64,000 nucleotides of DNA, taken from positions 5,704,001 to 5,768,000 of the forward strand of contig NZ_JACYXC010000001.1 in the NCBI RefSeq assembly GCF_016031615.1, given 5' to 3'. The first letter of the stretch is position 1. Each line of letters opens with the position of its first letter. This DNA comes from Streptomyces pactum (GTDB lineage Bacteria > Actinomycetota > Actinomycetes > Streptomycetales > Streptomycetaceae). A model generated the notes under the pieces. That model searched no databases. It was not told the origin of the DNA and saw only the letters and a list, made by a program, of their open reading frames with translations. Shown here piece after piece: positions 29,410 through 40,127 of the stretch. Position numbers and translations under genes: made by a program.

Positions 29410-29489
29410 CCGGCGACCACCGGACCCTGGAACTGCCGCTCTGTCTGAAGACCGAGGTACGGGTGCCGACCGGGGCCGGCGCGGCGTGA
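29406..29489 (+). pseudogene. Deletion scar of an ActP-type solute:sodium symporter
   Basis: A 27-codon frame starts on GTG overlapping the DUF485 stop by 4 bp (GTGA), the same spacing as intact DUF485-actP operons. Its first residues, MTGDHRTLELPL, resemble the start of Streptomyces ActP proteins (as I recall, MTG-H-TLALLLF). Its last residues, TEVRVPTGAGAA, resemble the usual C-terminal tail of the same proteins. An in-frame internal loss of some 500 codons would join the two. This rests on remembered homologues and must be confirmed by alignment. Confidence 0.55.
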
Positions 29490-29606
29490 ACCGACGGCCC
29501 GGACCGCGCGCACGGTGAACCCGGGCGTGGTGTCCGGCCGTGCCGCCGTCAGCTGGCCGGGCCGGGCCGTGCCGCCGTCAGCCGGCCGGCCCGGACGGTG
29601 GACCCG

Positions 29607-30641
29607 TCACGCCCGCCGGACCGGGGCGCCGTGAGCCGGCCCGGGCGGCCGTTCGCGGGGCGACCCGGGTGGGGGGCGGCGGGCCAACGGTGCCCGCGGC
29701 GGTGGCCGGCCTGTCAGGTGAGGGCGGGGGGCGGGCTCCCGGACGGCGGTCACGTCCATCCGGGCCGGGCTGCCCAGGGCGCCGCCGCAGCTCTCCGGAC
29801 GCGGCGGGGCGGCCGCGGTCTGCGCCACGGACACCTCCCACCGGCGCCCGTCGGTGTGGGCGACGGTGACCGTCCAGGCGGGAGCGGCGCCCTCGGTGGC
29901 GGTCACGGTCAGGGCCTCGGCCCGTGTCTCACCGGTCGCCTCCCGCACCGCGAGCTCCGCGGCCTGGCCGGGGCGCTCCCAGGCGGACCGGCCGCGGCAG
30001 CCGTCCAGGACGACGCGGCCCTCGCGCGTCGCGGCGAGCACCTCCCGCACCGAACGGGCGGTGGCCCGCCCGTAGGCGTAGCCGTACGGCAGGACGAGCA
30101 GGGTGGGGGAGAACCGGTGGCCGCCGATGTGGGTGACCTCCCAGATGCCCTCGGCCCCGGAGGCGGCGAGCTCGGCGGCGAGCGGCCGGCCGAGCACGGC
30201 GCAGCAGCGGTCCCGCTTCCCGTTGGTGCACACCAGCACCAGCGGCTCCCCGGTGTACGGCGTCCACGCGGGGGGCAGTCCACCGGCGTCCCCGGCCGCC
30301 GGCGCGGCGAGGTCCAGGCCGAGCAGATCGGCGGCGGAGGGGAGGGTGGCGGTACGGATCCAGGACCGGCCGGGACGGGTGTGGGCGAGGAAGACGCGGC
30401 ACCCGTCGCCGGGCCCGCGGCCGGCGGACCGGCCGGGGCGCCGGATCAGGGCGACCTGGACACCGAGGCCCTGGGTGGCCCGGGACAGGGCGCGGCCGAC
30501 GGCCGGGTCGAGCCGGCTGCCGGTGAGGGCATCGGCGCCCCAGGGCCCGGGCTGCTCGATGAGGAGCCAGGTCGGGGCATGGGCGGCCGTGCCGGCGAGT
30601 GGTTCGGCGAGATCGCTGGAGGTGGTGGCGCAGGAGCTCAC
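29607..30641 (-). CDS. Sucrase/ferredoxin-like (Suc_Fer) family iron-sulfur protein
   Basis: A 344-residue protein whose middle part (about residues 120-210) matches the thioredoxin-like [2Fe-2S] family called sucrase/ferredoxin-like: LVCTNGKRDRCCAVLGR supplies three of the cluster cysteines, and HIGGHRFSPTLLVLPYG follows with the conserved His-Gly region. The N-terminal part starts SSCATTSSDLAEPLAGTA, typical of the family. The last 60 residues are low-complexity. GTG start. An iron-regulator box overlaps the region immediately upstream, so it is likely made under iron limitation. It may serve as a reductase partner in siderophore iron release; that is inference. Confidence 0.85.
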   Translation of the reverse strand: MSSCATTSSDLAEPLAGTAAHAPTWLLIEQPGPWGADALTGSRLDPAVGRALSRATQGLGVQVALIRRPGRSAGRGPGDGCRVFLAHTRPGRSWIRTATLPSAADLLGLDLAAPAAGDAGGLPPAWTPYTGEPLVLVCTNGKRDRCCAVLGRPLAAELAASGAEGIWEVTHIGGHRFSPTLLVLPYGYAYGRATARSVREVLAATREGRVVLDGCRGRSAWERPGQAAELAVREATGETRAEALTVTATEGAAPAWTVTVAHTDGRRWEVSVAQTAAAPPRPESCGGALGSPARMDVTAVREPAPRPHLTGRPPPRAPLARRPPPGSPRERPPGPAHGAPVRRA

Positions 30642-30660
30642 GAAGGTAAGCCTAACCTGG
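30642..30660. promoter_or_regulatory. DmdR/IdeR iron box upstream of the Suc_Fer gene
   Basis: GAAGGTAAGCCTAACCTGG fits the 19-bp actinobacterial iron box (TTAGGTTAGGCTAACCTAA) at about 14 positions, with the central GGTAAGCCTAACC intact. It directly abuts the GTG start, so repression by the iron-bound DtxR-type regulator is expected. Confidence 0.75.
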
Positions 30661-31199
30661 CTTCCATGGCCCTGCTCACCGGTGGATATCTGCCGATCGG
30701 GGGCAAAGCGGGCGCACTTGGGTGGAGTGTCGCCGCGTTACCGGGTGTCGGAGGGCCCGGACGCGCCGTCCGGCGGCCGGACCGCGCACGCCGTCCGGGT
30801 ACCCGGGGCCCGGGCTGCCGTTCCGGTATCCGGTATGTGAGCCACCACCCGAGTGCCTGGGGCACCCCCCGGTTTCCGGCGCCATTCCGGCACCCGCCGG
30901 GGACCCGTTATCCAGGGCCGTGCCGCGCTCGGGACCGTGCCGCGTTCGCGCCGCGGCGCGGCGGCACACCCGAAGGTCGACCCCCTCGCTCGGCGCCTGC
31001 CAGCAGCCCGCCCGTCCCGCCGCCGCGGGCCGCCGCGCCCTTGCGCCGCCGCCCCGCTGCCGGGGGCCGCCCGCGGTGCCACACGCCGCGCCCGCCGGTC
31101 CGGGCGGCCGGTCGGATCGAGGGCGGACCGACGGCGGTCGGGCCGAACGGTCCCCGGCCGCGCGGCCACCCCGGTGACGTGCGGCCGTCCCGGTGACGG
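30661..31199. other. Gene-free spacer, about 540 bp
   Basis: A plus-strand frame from the ATG at 30666 is open but has unusual codon use, including TTA, and no similarity to any family I know. The remainder is Pro/Arg/Gly-coding noise. No terminator of the citrate synthase gene is obvious. Confidence 0.45.
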
Positions 31200-32459
31200 T
31201 CAGGGCAGGGGGAGGGGCAGCGGCTGCGGGGGGCGCGGGCCGTGGTACCGGCCGGTGGGCCGCATCCGCAGGGGCCGCTCGCCGTACTCCTCCAGCGCGT
31301 GGGCGATCCAGCCCGCGGTGCGGGAGACGGCGAAGACGGTCTCGCCCGCCTCCTGCGGCATCCCGGCCGAGACCGACACCACCGCGAGGGCCAGGTCCAC
31401 GTTGGCGTACAGCGGCACATGGCGTGCCATGGTCTCCACCACCTCACGGGCCGCCTGGAGCGCGGGAGCCGCCTCCGGGACCTCCTCCAGCAGCCGCAGC
31501 AGCGCCGACGCGCGCGGATCCTCCCGGGGGTAGAGCCGGTGGCCGAGCCCCGGTACCCGCCGGTCGGCGCGCAGATGGCTCGCCACCACCGCCGCGCCGC
31601 CCCGCTCCATCGCGTCCAGCAGCATCCGGTGCGCGAAGCCGCTGGCTCCCCCGTGCAGCGGGCCGTCCAGCGCGCCCAGGCCCGCCGAGACGACCGCGTA
31701 GGGGTGGGCCTGGGCGGAGGCGGCGACCCGCGCCGCCACCGTGGAGACCGCGAGGTCGTGGTCGATCAGCAGCACCAGCGCGCTGTCCAGCACCCGCAGC
31801 CAGCCGGTGCCCGGCGGCCGGTCGGTGAGCCGGGTCCACAGCCGGCGGGCCACCGGGGCGTCCGGCGGCTCCTGCGCGCCGCGGACCGGCAGCGTGTCGG
31901 TGAGCGTGGCGATCAGGTCCCGGGCCGTCGCCACCACCGTGGACTCCGCCAGGTCGAAGCGGAGCGGATCGGCAGCCGCCGCGGCGATCGCCGCCACCCG
32001 CAGCCGGTCCATCAGGCCGGTGTGCGCGGGCAGCGCGCCGGCCGCCCGGCGCGCGGCGGCCAGGGTCTCGGGATGGGCGGTGAACCGGACGCCGGGGCGC
32101 ATCCGGCCGGTCCACAGCCACTCGGCGACCTCCTCGTAGCTGTGGTGTTCGGCGAGGGCGGTGGAGTCCACCCCGCGGTAGTAGTGCCGGTCCTCCTCGA
32201 TGAGGGTGATGCCGGAACCGACCGGCGGGCCGTCCCCGCCCGGCGCGGCCTCGCGTCTGCTCCGGCGGGCGAGCGCGTCCACCTCCGCCGGGTCGAAGGT
32301 GCTGCCCCGGCCGCCCGGGGCCCGCCGGCTGGTCAGCTGGCCGCGGCTCACGTACGCGTACACCGTCTCCGGCTTCACCCCCAGCCGTTCGGCCGCCTCC
32401 CGGGTGGTCAGCCGTCGTTCCTCGGGCTCGCTGCCGGCCTCGGCCTCGTGATCAGCCAT
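31200..32459 (-). CDS. Citrate synthase homologue with N-terminal DNA-binding (HTH) domain
   Basis: A 419-residue fusion. Residues 15-68 form a MerR/excisionase-type winged helix: RRLTTREAAERLGVKPETVY, AYVSRGQLTSRR, then STFDPAEVDALARR. The rest is a citrate synthase fold with GITLIEEDRHYYRG at its start, active-site His in GPLHGGASG, second His in PGLGHRLYPREDPR and catalytic Asp in ANVDLALAV, so the catalytic residues are present. It could make citrate or methylcitrate, act as a metabolite-sensing regulator, or both. It is divergent from another citrate synthase homologue with palindromes between them. In S. coelicolor the syntenic pair is SCO5831/5832, as I recall. Confidence 0.9.
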   Translation of the reverse strand: MADHEAEAGSEPEERRLTTREAAERLGVKPETVYAYVSRGQLTSRRAPGGRGSTFDPAEVDALARRSRREAAPGGDGPPVGSGITLIEEDRHYYRGVDSTALAEHHSYEEVAEWLWTGRMRPGVRFTAHPETLAAARRAAGALPAHTGLMDRLRVAAIAAAAADPLRFDLAESTVVATARDLIATLTDTLPVRGAQEPPDAPVARRLWTRLTDRPPGTGWLRVLDSALVLLIDHDLAVSTVAARVAASAQAHPYAVVSAGLGALDGPLHGGASGFAHRMLLDAMERGGAAVVASHLRADRRVPGLGHRLYPREDPRASALLRLLEEVPEAAPALQAAREVVETMARHVPLYANVDLALAVVSVSAGMPQEAGETVFAVSRTAGWIAHALEEYGERPLRMRPTGRYHGPRPPQPLPLPLP

Positions 32460-32504
32460 ACCTCACACCGTATCCACGGGGACGGATCGTCTCGATCCGA
32501 GCCC

Positions 32505-32541
32505 ATATTGATCCAATCAATATTGACGCCTTGCAAGTCAA
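32505..32541. promoter_or_regulatory. Overlapping dyads between the divergent citrate synthase genes
   Basis: ATATTGAT-CCA-ATCAATAT (32505-32523) is a perfect 8-bp inverted repeat, followed by TTGAC-N9-GTCAA (32523-32541). The region is strikingly AT-rich in this genome. Both lie in the 121-bp gap and are good candidate sites for the HTH-fused citrate synthase or another regulator. Confidence 0.65.
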
Positions 32542-32580
32542 GCATAGACAGTTGAATCAAGTTTGAGAAAGGACACCGCG

Positions 32581-33741
32581 ATGCCGACCAACGGGACCAC
32601 CGCACCCCCCGACGTACCGCGCGGGCTCGCGGGCGTCGTCGTCACCGACACCGGGCTCGGTGACGTCCGGGGCCGCGAGGGCTTCTACCACTACCGCCAG
32701 TACTCCGCCGTCGAACTGGCCCGGGGCCGGACCTTCGAGGACGTGTGGCACCTGATGTTCCACGGCGAACTCCCGGACGCGGCGGCCCGCGACGCGTTCA
32801 CCGCCGAGACCGCCGCCCTGCGCCGGCTGCCCGCGGAGGTCGAGGAGGTGCTGCCCGCGCTGGCCGGGGCGGGCGGCCCCGGCGGGCCGCTCGCCGGGCT
32901 GCGCACCGCGCTGTCCCTGCTCGGTGCCCGACTCGGGTTCCGGCCGCTGTACGACATCGGCGCGGACCGGCGCCGGGCCGACGCGCTCGCCGCGTGCGCG
33001 GCCGTACCGACCCTGCTCACCGCGCTCCACCGGCTGGGCCGCGGGCAGCGTCCGGTGGCACCGCGGGAGGACCTGCCGCACGCCGCCAACTACCTGTACA
33101 TGCTCACCGGCTCCGAGCCCGATCCGCGGTCCGCGCGGGCGGTGGAGCGGTACCTGATCTCCACCGTCGACCACGGGTTCAACGCCTCGACCTTCACCGC
33201 CCGGGTGATCGCCTCCACCGGCGCCGACCTGGCCGCCTGCCTGACCGGGGCGATCGGGGCACTCTCCGGACCGCTGCACGGGGGCGCGCCCAGCCGCGCC
33301 CTGGACACCCTGGACGCCATCGGCACCCCCGAGCGCATCGACCCCTGGATACGGGAGAGGGTGCTCGCGGGTGACCGGATCATGGGGTTCGGGCACCCCG
33401 TCTACCGCACCGAGGACCCGCGGTCCCGGATGCTGCGCGAGATCGCCGAGGAGTTCGGCGGCCCCCGGGTGGCCTTCGCGACGGAGGTGGAACGCCGGGT
33501 GGAGGCCCTCCTCGCCGAACTCAAGCCGGGCCGCGAACTCCACACCAACGTCGAGTTCTACGCGGGCGTCGTCATGGAACTCAGCGGCCTGCCCCGCGAG
33601 ATGTTCACCCCCACCTTCTGCGTCGCGCGGGTCGTCGGCTGGAGCGCCAACATCCTGGAACAGGCCGAGGACTCGAAGATCATCCGCCCGGCGGCGCGCT
33701 ACACCGGCCCGCCCGCGCCGCAGCCGGTGCCGCCCGCCTGA
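32581..33741 (+). CDS. Citrate synthase homologue (citrate/2-methylcitrate synthase family) with Asp-to-Glu change
   Basis: A 386-residue protein of citrate synthase fold. N-terminal RGLAGVVVTDTGLGDVRGREG matches family starts. Active-site His residues are present in GPLHGGAPSRALD and MGFGHPVYRTEDPRS. The position of the catalytic Asp (normally N-V-D-F-Y) reads NVEFYAGVVM, with Glu in place of Asp. The C-terminus VGWSANILEQAEDSKIIRP is typical of the family, including the phosphate-binding Arg. The ATG at 32581 has GAGAAAGG upstream. It is divergent from the HTH-bearing homologue. It could be a slow citrate synthase, a 2-methylcitrate synthase, or non-catalytic. Confidence 0.9.
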   Translation: MPTNGTTAPPDVPRGLAGVVVTDTGLGDVRGREGFYHYRQYSAVELARGRTFEDVWHLMFHGELPDAAARDAFTAETAALRRLPAEVEEVLPALAGAGGPGGPLAGLRTALSLLGARLGFRPLYDIGADRRRADALAACAAVPTLLTALHRLGRGQRPVAPREDLPHAANYLYMLTGSEPDPRSARAVERYLISTVDHGFNASTFTARVIASTGADLAACLTGAIGALSGPLHGGAPSRALDTLDAIGTPERIDPWIRERVLAGDRIMGFGHPVYRTEDPRSRMLREIAEEFGGPRVAFATEVERRVEALLAELKPGRELHTNVEFYAGVVMELSGLPREMFTPTFCVARVVGWSANILEQAEDSKIIRPAARYTGPPAPQPVPPA

Positions 33742-34257
33742 CCGGTCGGCGGAGGTACGGGCCGGACGGGTGAGGCCGCGGACCGGGGGTGGGGCCGGGG
33801 GCGACGGGGCTGCGGATCCGGCGGGGGTTCCACCGGGCCGGGGTGACGGGGGCTCCTTCGGTGCGAACGGCCGCACCGGACCGGGGTGGGGACGTACAGG
33901 ACCGGGCCGGGGGCAGTACAGGACCGGGGCCGGCTCGCGTCACCCGTGCCGGCCCGGCGCCGGCCCGCCGGCGATCAGCCCCGCGCGCCGGCCGCCCGGG
34001 CCGGTCCCGCGTGGCGCCACCCGGACCGGTCCCGCGCCCCCGCCGCCCGGTCGGGGGCTGCGGAGACGCCGTGGGGGCGTGCCGTCCGACCGGACGGCAC
34101 GCCCCCACGGCGGTGATGCACGGTCACCGCCCATCGCCGGGCCCCCGCGGCGGAGCCGGGACCTCACCGGGCCGCCGCGGCGCCGGACCGAGGACACCGG
34201 CCCGGCCGCACCCCGCCCGGTCCGGCCGCCGCCTCACACCCCCGCCCGGCGATCGCC
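33742..34257. other. Spacer between convergent citrate synthase and parC genes, 516 bp
   Basis: No gene can be supported; frames are GC-rich noise. There are short tandem runs of GGACCGGGGCCGG-like sequence (33890-33960). The one clear element is the very strong hairpin listed separately. Confidence 0.45.
34067..34112. terminator. Strong 21-bp hairpin between convergent genes
   Basis: A perfect 21-bp stem (arms 34067-34087 and 34092-34112) has a GACC tetraloop. The core arms read GTGGGGGCGTGCCGTCC and its complement. This is one of the most stable intergenic structures in the window and can end transcription from both directions. Confidence 0.75.
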
Positions 34258-36711
<2,454 letters not shown>

Positions 36712-36915
36712 CGCGGCTCGGCTCCTTCAACTGCCGGTACTGGTTCTGATGCCGACCATTGTGGACCTACGCACCGACAACACCGACCACCGCCCGCCCC
36801 GGGAGGGACACCGGCCCCGGGAACTTCGCCAGATGTCGGCCCGCTTGCATAGAGTGACAGGGCTGATCGACAGACGGCTTCGCACCCGCACCCGCACGCG
36901 ATCGAAGGGACGTAC

Positions 36916-38277
36916 ATGCCCATGGGTCACACGGCCACGCAACAGGCCGGTTCCGGCGGCCTGACAGCGACCGAGCACCGCCTGGCCAACGGCTTGCGGG
37001 TGGTGCTCTCCGAGGATCACCTGACCCCGGTCGCCGCGGTCTGCCTCTGGTACGACGTGGGCTCACGCCACGAAGTCAAGGGGCGTACCGGCCTGGCTCA
37101 CCTCTTCGAGCACCTGATGTTCCAGGGCTCGGCGCAGGTGACGGGGAACGGCCACTTCGAGCTGGTGCAGGGCGCCGGCGGCTCCCTCAACGGCACCACC
37201 AGCTTCGAGCGCACCAACTACTTCGAGACCATGCCCGCCCACCAGGTCGAGCTGGCGCTGTGGCTGGAGGCCGACCGCATGGGGTCGCTGCTCGCCGCGC
37301 TGGACGAGGAGAGCCTGGAGAACCAGCGGGACGTGGTGAAGAACGAGCGCCGCCAGCGCTACGACAACGTGCCCTACGGCACCGCCTTCGAGCGCCTGGT
37401 GGCCATGGCCTACCCCGAGGGCCACCCGTACCACCACACCCCCATCGGCTCGATGGCCGACCTGGACGCGGCCTCCTTGGAGGACGCCCGCACCTTCTTC
37501 CGCACCTACTACGCGCCCAACAACGCGGTGCTCTCGGTCGTCGGCGACATCGACCCCGAGCAGACCCTGGCGTGGATCGAGAAGTACTTCGGCTCCATCC
37601 CGGCCCACGACGCCAAGCAGCCGCCGCGCGACGGCACCCTGCCCGAGGTGATCGGCGAGCAGCTGCGCGAGGTGGTCCGGGAGGACGTGCCCTCCCGCGC
37701 GCTGATGGCCGCCTACCGGCTGCCGCACGACGGCACCCGGGAGGCGGACGCCGCCGACCTGGCGCTGACCGTCCTCGGCGGCGGGGAGTCCTCCCGGCTG
37801 CACAACCGGCTGGTGCGCCGCGACCGCAGCGCCGTCGGCGCCGGGTTCGGCATGCTCCGCCTGGCCGGCGCGCCGTCGCTGGGCTGGCTGGACGTGAAGG
37901 CGTCCGCCGGGGTGGAGGTGGCCGACATCGAGGCCGCCGTGGACGACGAGCTGGCCCGCTTCGCCGCCGAGGGGCCCACCCCCGAGGAGATGGAGCGCGC
38001 CCAGGCCCAGCTGGAGCGGGAGTGGCTGGACCGGCTCGCCACGGTCGGCGGCCGGGCGGACGAACTGTGCCGCTTCGCCGTGCTCTTCGGCGACCCGCAG
38101 CTGGCGCTCACCGCCGTCGACCGGGTGCTGGCCGTCACCGCCGACGAGGTGCGCACGGTCGCCGCCGCGCGCCTGCGGCCGGACAACCGCGCGGTGCTCG
38201 TCTACGAACCCACCGGGGCCGCCGGGGAGGACGCCGGCGCCGCCGCCAACGAGGGAGAAGGGGAGTCGGCCCAGTGA
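36916..38277 (+). CDS. M16 family zinc peptidase, catalytic subunit
   Basis: A 453-residue soluble peptidase with the inverted zinc motif HLFEH (His62, Glu65, His66) and the distal Glu in VVKNERRQRYDN about 75 residues later, so the metal site is complete. Two M16 subdomains are seen, each about 220 residues. It overlaps the next gene by 4 bp (GTGA), which implies translational coupling with the second M16 protein that lacks the zinc motif. Such heterodimers resemble mitochondrial processing peptidase. There is no signal peptide, so it acts in the cytoplasm. The substrate is unknown. It is conserved beside parC in Streptomyces. Confidence 0.93.
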   Translation: MPMGHTATQQAGSGGLTATEHRLANGLRVVLSEDHLTPVAAVCLWYDVGSRHEVKGRTGLAHLFEHLMFQGSAQVTGNGHFELVQGAGGSLNGTTSFERTNYFETMPAHQVELALWLEADRMGSLLAALDEESLENQRDVVKNERRQRYDNVPYGTAFERLVAMAYPEGHPYHHTPIGSMADLDAASLEDARTFFRTYYAPNNAVLSVVGDIDPEQTLAWIEKYFGSIPAHDAKQPPRDGTLPEVIGEQLREVVREDVPSRALMAAYRLPHDGTREADAADLALTVLGGGESSRLHNRLVRRDRSAVGAGFGMLRLAGAPSLGWLDVKASAGVEVADIEAAVDDELARFAAEGPTPEEMERAQAQLEREWLDRLATVGGRADELCRFAVLFGDPQLALTAVDRVLAVTADEVRTVAAARLRPDNRAVLVYEPTGAAGEDAGAAANEGEGESAQ

Positions 38278-39662
38278 GCGACACCGCCACCACCATGACG
38301 TTCCACCCGCAGCCGAAGGCCGGCCCGGCCAGGCCGTGGGCCTTCCCGGCCCCCGAGCGCGGCACCCTGCCCAACGGGCTGACCGTGCTGCGCTGCCACC
38401 GCCCCGGCCAGCAGGTGGTCGCCGTGGAGATCAACCTGGACGCGCCGCTGGACGCCGAACCGGCCGGTCTCGACGGGGTCGCCACCATCATGGCCCGGGC
38501 GCTGTCGGAGGGCACCGACAAGCACACCGCCGAGGAGTTCGCCGCCGAGCTGGAGCGCTGCGGCGCCACCCTGGACGCGCACGCCGACCACCCCGGGGTG
38601 CGGGTCTCGCTGGAGGTCCCGGCCTCCCGGCTCCGCAAGGCCCTCGGCCTGCTCGCCGACGCGCTGCGCGCCCCCGCCTTCCCGGAGGGCGAGGTGGAGC
38701 GGCTGGTGGCCAACCGGCTCGACGAGATCCCGCACGAGCTGGCCAACCCGGCCCGCCGCGCCTCCATGGCGCTGTCCCGGGAGCTGTTCCCGGCCGACGC
38801 GCGGCACTCCCGGCCCCGGCAGGGCACCGAGGAGACGGTCAGGCGGATCGACGCCGCCGCGGTCCGCGCCTTCTACCAGGCCCATGTGCGGCCCGCCGGT
38901 GCGACCGCGGTGGTCGTCGGCGACCTGACCGGCACCGACCTCGACCAGGCGCTCGCCGAGACCCTGGGCGCCTGGACCGGCGGCCCGGCGGAGCAGCGGC
39001 CCAGCCCGGTGATCACGGCCGACGACACCGGCCGCGTGGTGATCGTGGACCGGCCCGGCGCGGTGCAGACCCAGCTGCTCATCGGGCGCATCGGCGCCGA
39101 CCGGCACGACCGGGTCTGGCCGGCCCAGGTGCTCGGCACCTACTGCCTCGGCGGCACCCTCACCTCGCGGCTGGACCGGGTGCTGCGCGAGGAGAAGGGC
39201 TACACCTACGGGGTGCGCGCCTTCGGCCAGGTGCTGCGCTCCACCCCGGAGGGCACCGGCGCGGCCGTGCTGGCCATCTCCGGTTCGGTGGCCACCGAGG
39301 TCACCGGCCCCGCCCTGGAGGACACCTGGAAGGTGCTGCGCACCCTCGCCGCCGAGGGGCTCACCGACGAGGAGCGGGACGTCGCGGTGCAGAACCTGGT
39401 CGGCGTCGCCCCGCTGAAGTACGAGACCGCGGCGGCCGTCGCCGGCACCCTGGCGGACCAGGTCGAGCAGCACCTGCCCGACGACTACCAGGCCCGCCTG
39501 TACGAGCGGCTGGCGCAGACCGGCACGGTGGAGGCGACCGCCGCCGCGGTGAACGCCTTCCCGGTGGACCGGCTGGTCACCGTGCTGGTCGGGGACGCCT
39601 CGGTGATCGAGGAGCCGGTGCGCGCCCTGGGCATCGGCGAGGTGAAGGTCGTCTCCGGCTGA
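38274..39662 (+). CDS. M16 family peptidase-like protein, non-catalytic subunit
   Basis: A 462-residue M16 protein whose zinc motif position carries no HXXEH (it reads GLDGVATIMARALSEGT). The substrate-binding signature REEKGYTYGVRAFG is intact, as in the regulatory subunit of two-gene M16 systems. GTG start overlaps the stop of the catalytic partner. It likely forms a dimer with it, providing half of the substrate cavity. Strong hairpins follow at 39677 and 39717. Confidence 0.92.
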   Translation: MSDTATTMTFHPQPKAGPARPWAFPAPERGTLPNGLTVLRCHRPGQQVVAVEINLDAPLDAEPAGLDGVATIMARALSEGTDKHTAEEFAAELERCGATLDAHADHPGVRVSLEVPASRLRKALGLLADALRAPAFPEGEVERLVANRLDEIPHELANPARRASMALSRELFPADARHSRPRQGTEETVRRIDAAAVRAFYQAHVRPAGATAVVVGDLTGTDLDQALAETLGAWTGGPAEQRPSPVITADDTGRVVIVDRPGAVQTQLLIGRIGADRHDRVWPAQVLGTYCLGGTLTSRLDRVLREEKGYTYGVRAFGQVLRSTPEGTGAAVLAISGSVATEVTGPALEDTWKVLRTLAAEGLTDEERDVAVQNLVGVAPLKYETAAAVAGTLADQVEQHLPDDYQARLYERLAQTGTVEATAAAVNAFPVDRLVTVLVGDASVIEEPVRALGIGEVKVVSG

Positions 39663-39676
39663 CGACGCGCCCGGGA

Positions 39677-39749
39677 CCGCCGGCCGGCACCCGGCCGGCG
39701 GCGGCCCGTGGACGTGAGGGCTCCGGTGCCGCCCCGGCACCGGAGCCCT
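39677..39749 (+). terminator. Two successive hairpins after the M16 operon
   Basis: Hairpin 1 has a perfect 11-bp stem (CCGCCGGCCGG with CCGGCCGGCGG, 3-nt loop; 39677-39701). Hairpin 2 has a perfect 14-bp stem (AGGGCTCCGGTGCC with GGCACCGGAGCCCT, 5-nt loop; 39717-39749). Together they make an efficient end to the M16 transcript before the M23 leader. Confidence 0.75.
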
Positions 39750-40127
39750 GCCGTGTCCGCGCCCGCCGTGCCCGCCGTGTCCGTGCCCGCCGTGGGGAGC
39801 TGTCCGCCCCGGATTCCGCCTCCGTGCCGACCCGGCGGGGCGCCACCGCCGCCGTCCGCCCCGCCGGGGCCGCCCCGACCCGGGCCGGCTCAGGGTCCGG
39901 GATCCGGTACCGGCGCGGACGCCCGCAGCTGCCGGGAACGCCTCCGGCCGGTGGGCCGGTGAGGCCGCGTCACGTCCGTCATGTGGCCCAAGGTGTCGGG
40001 TTTGTACGAGAGACGGGGTGTCTGCCCTGTGGCGAGCGCAACAAAAATCGTGATCCGTTTGGAATTCAAAAGATCACCCGTCTAGCGTCGTCCCGGCTGC
40101 CCGTCAGTGTGCGTCGCACCCGCGGCC
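39750..40127. other. Spacer and promoter region of the M23 gene
   Basis: There is no gene here. From about 39990 the composition shifts toward A and T (GCAACAAAAATCGTGATCCG, GGAATTCAAAAGATCACC), the likely promoter of the riboswitch-controlled transcript. Confidence 0.45.

Noticed and set aside
30666..30840. Possible small gene starting MALLTGGYLPIGG divergent from Suc_Fer
   Set aside because: It has a TTA codon, non-typical codon use after about 25 residues, no stop near a natural end and no recognisable similarity.
29598..31196. Plus-strand frame of 532 codons across the Suc_Fer gene and spacer
   Set aside because: Gly/Ala/Arg-rich throughout, antisense to the ferredoxin-like gene, no start signals.
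33890..33960. Tandem GGACCGGGGCCGG-like repeats near the citrate synthase gene
   Set aside because: Irregular and short; consistent with low-complexity GC-rich spacer, not a defined repeat or CRISPR array.
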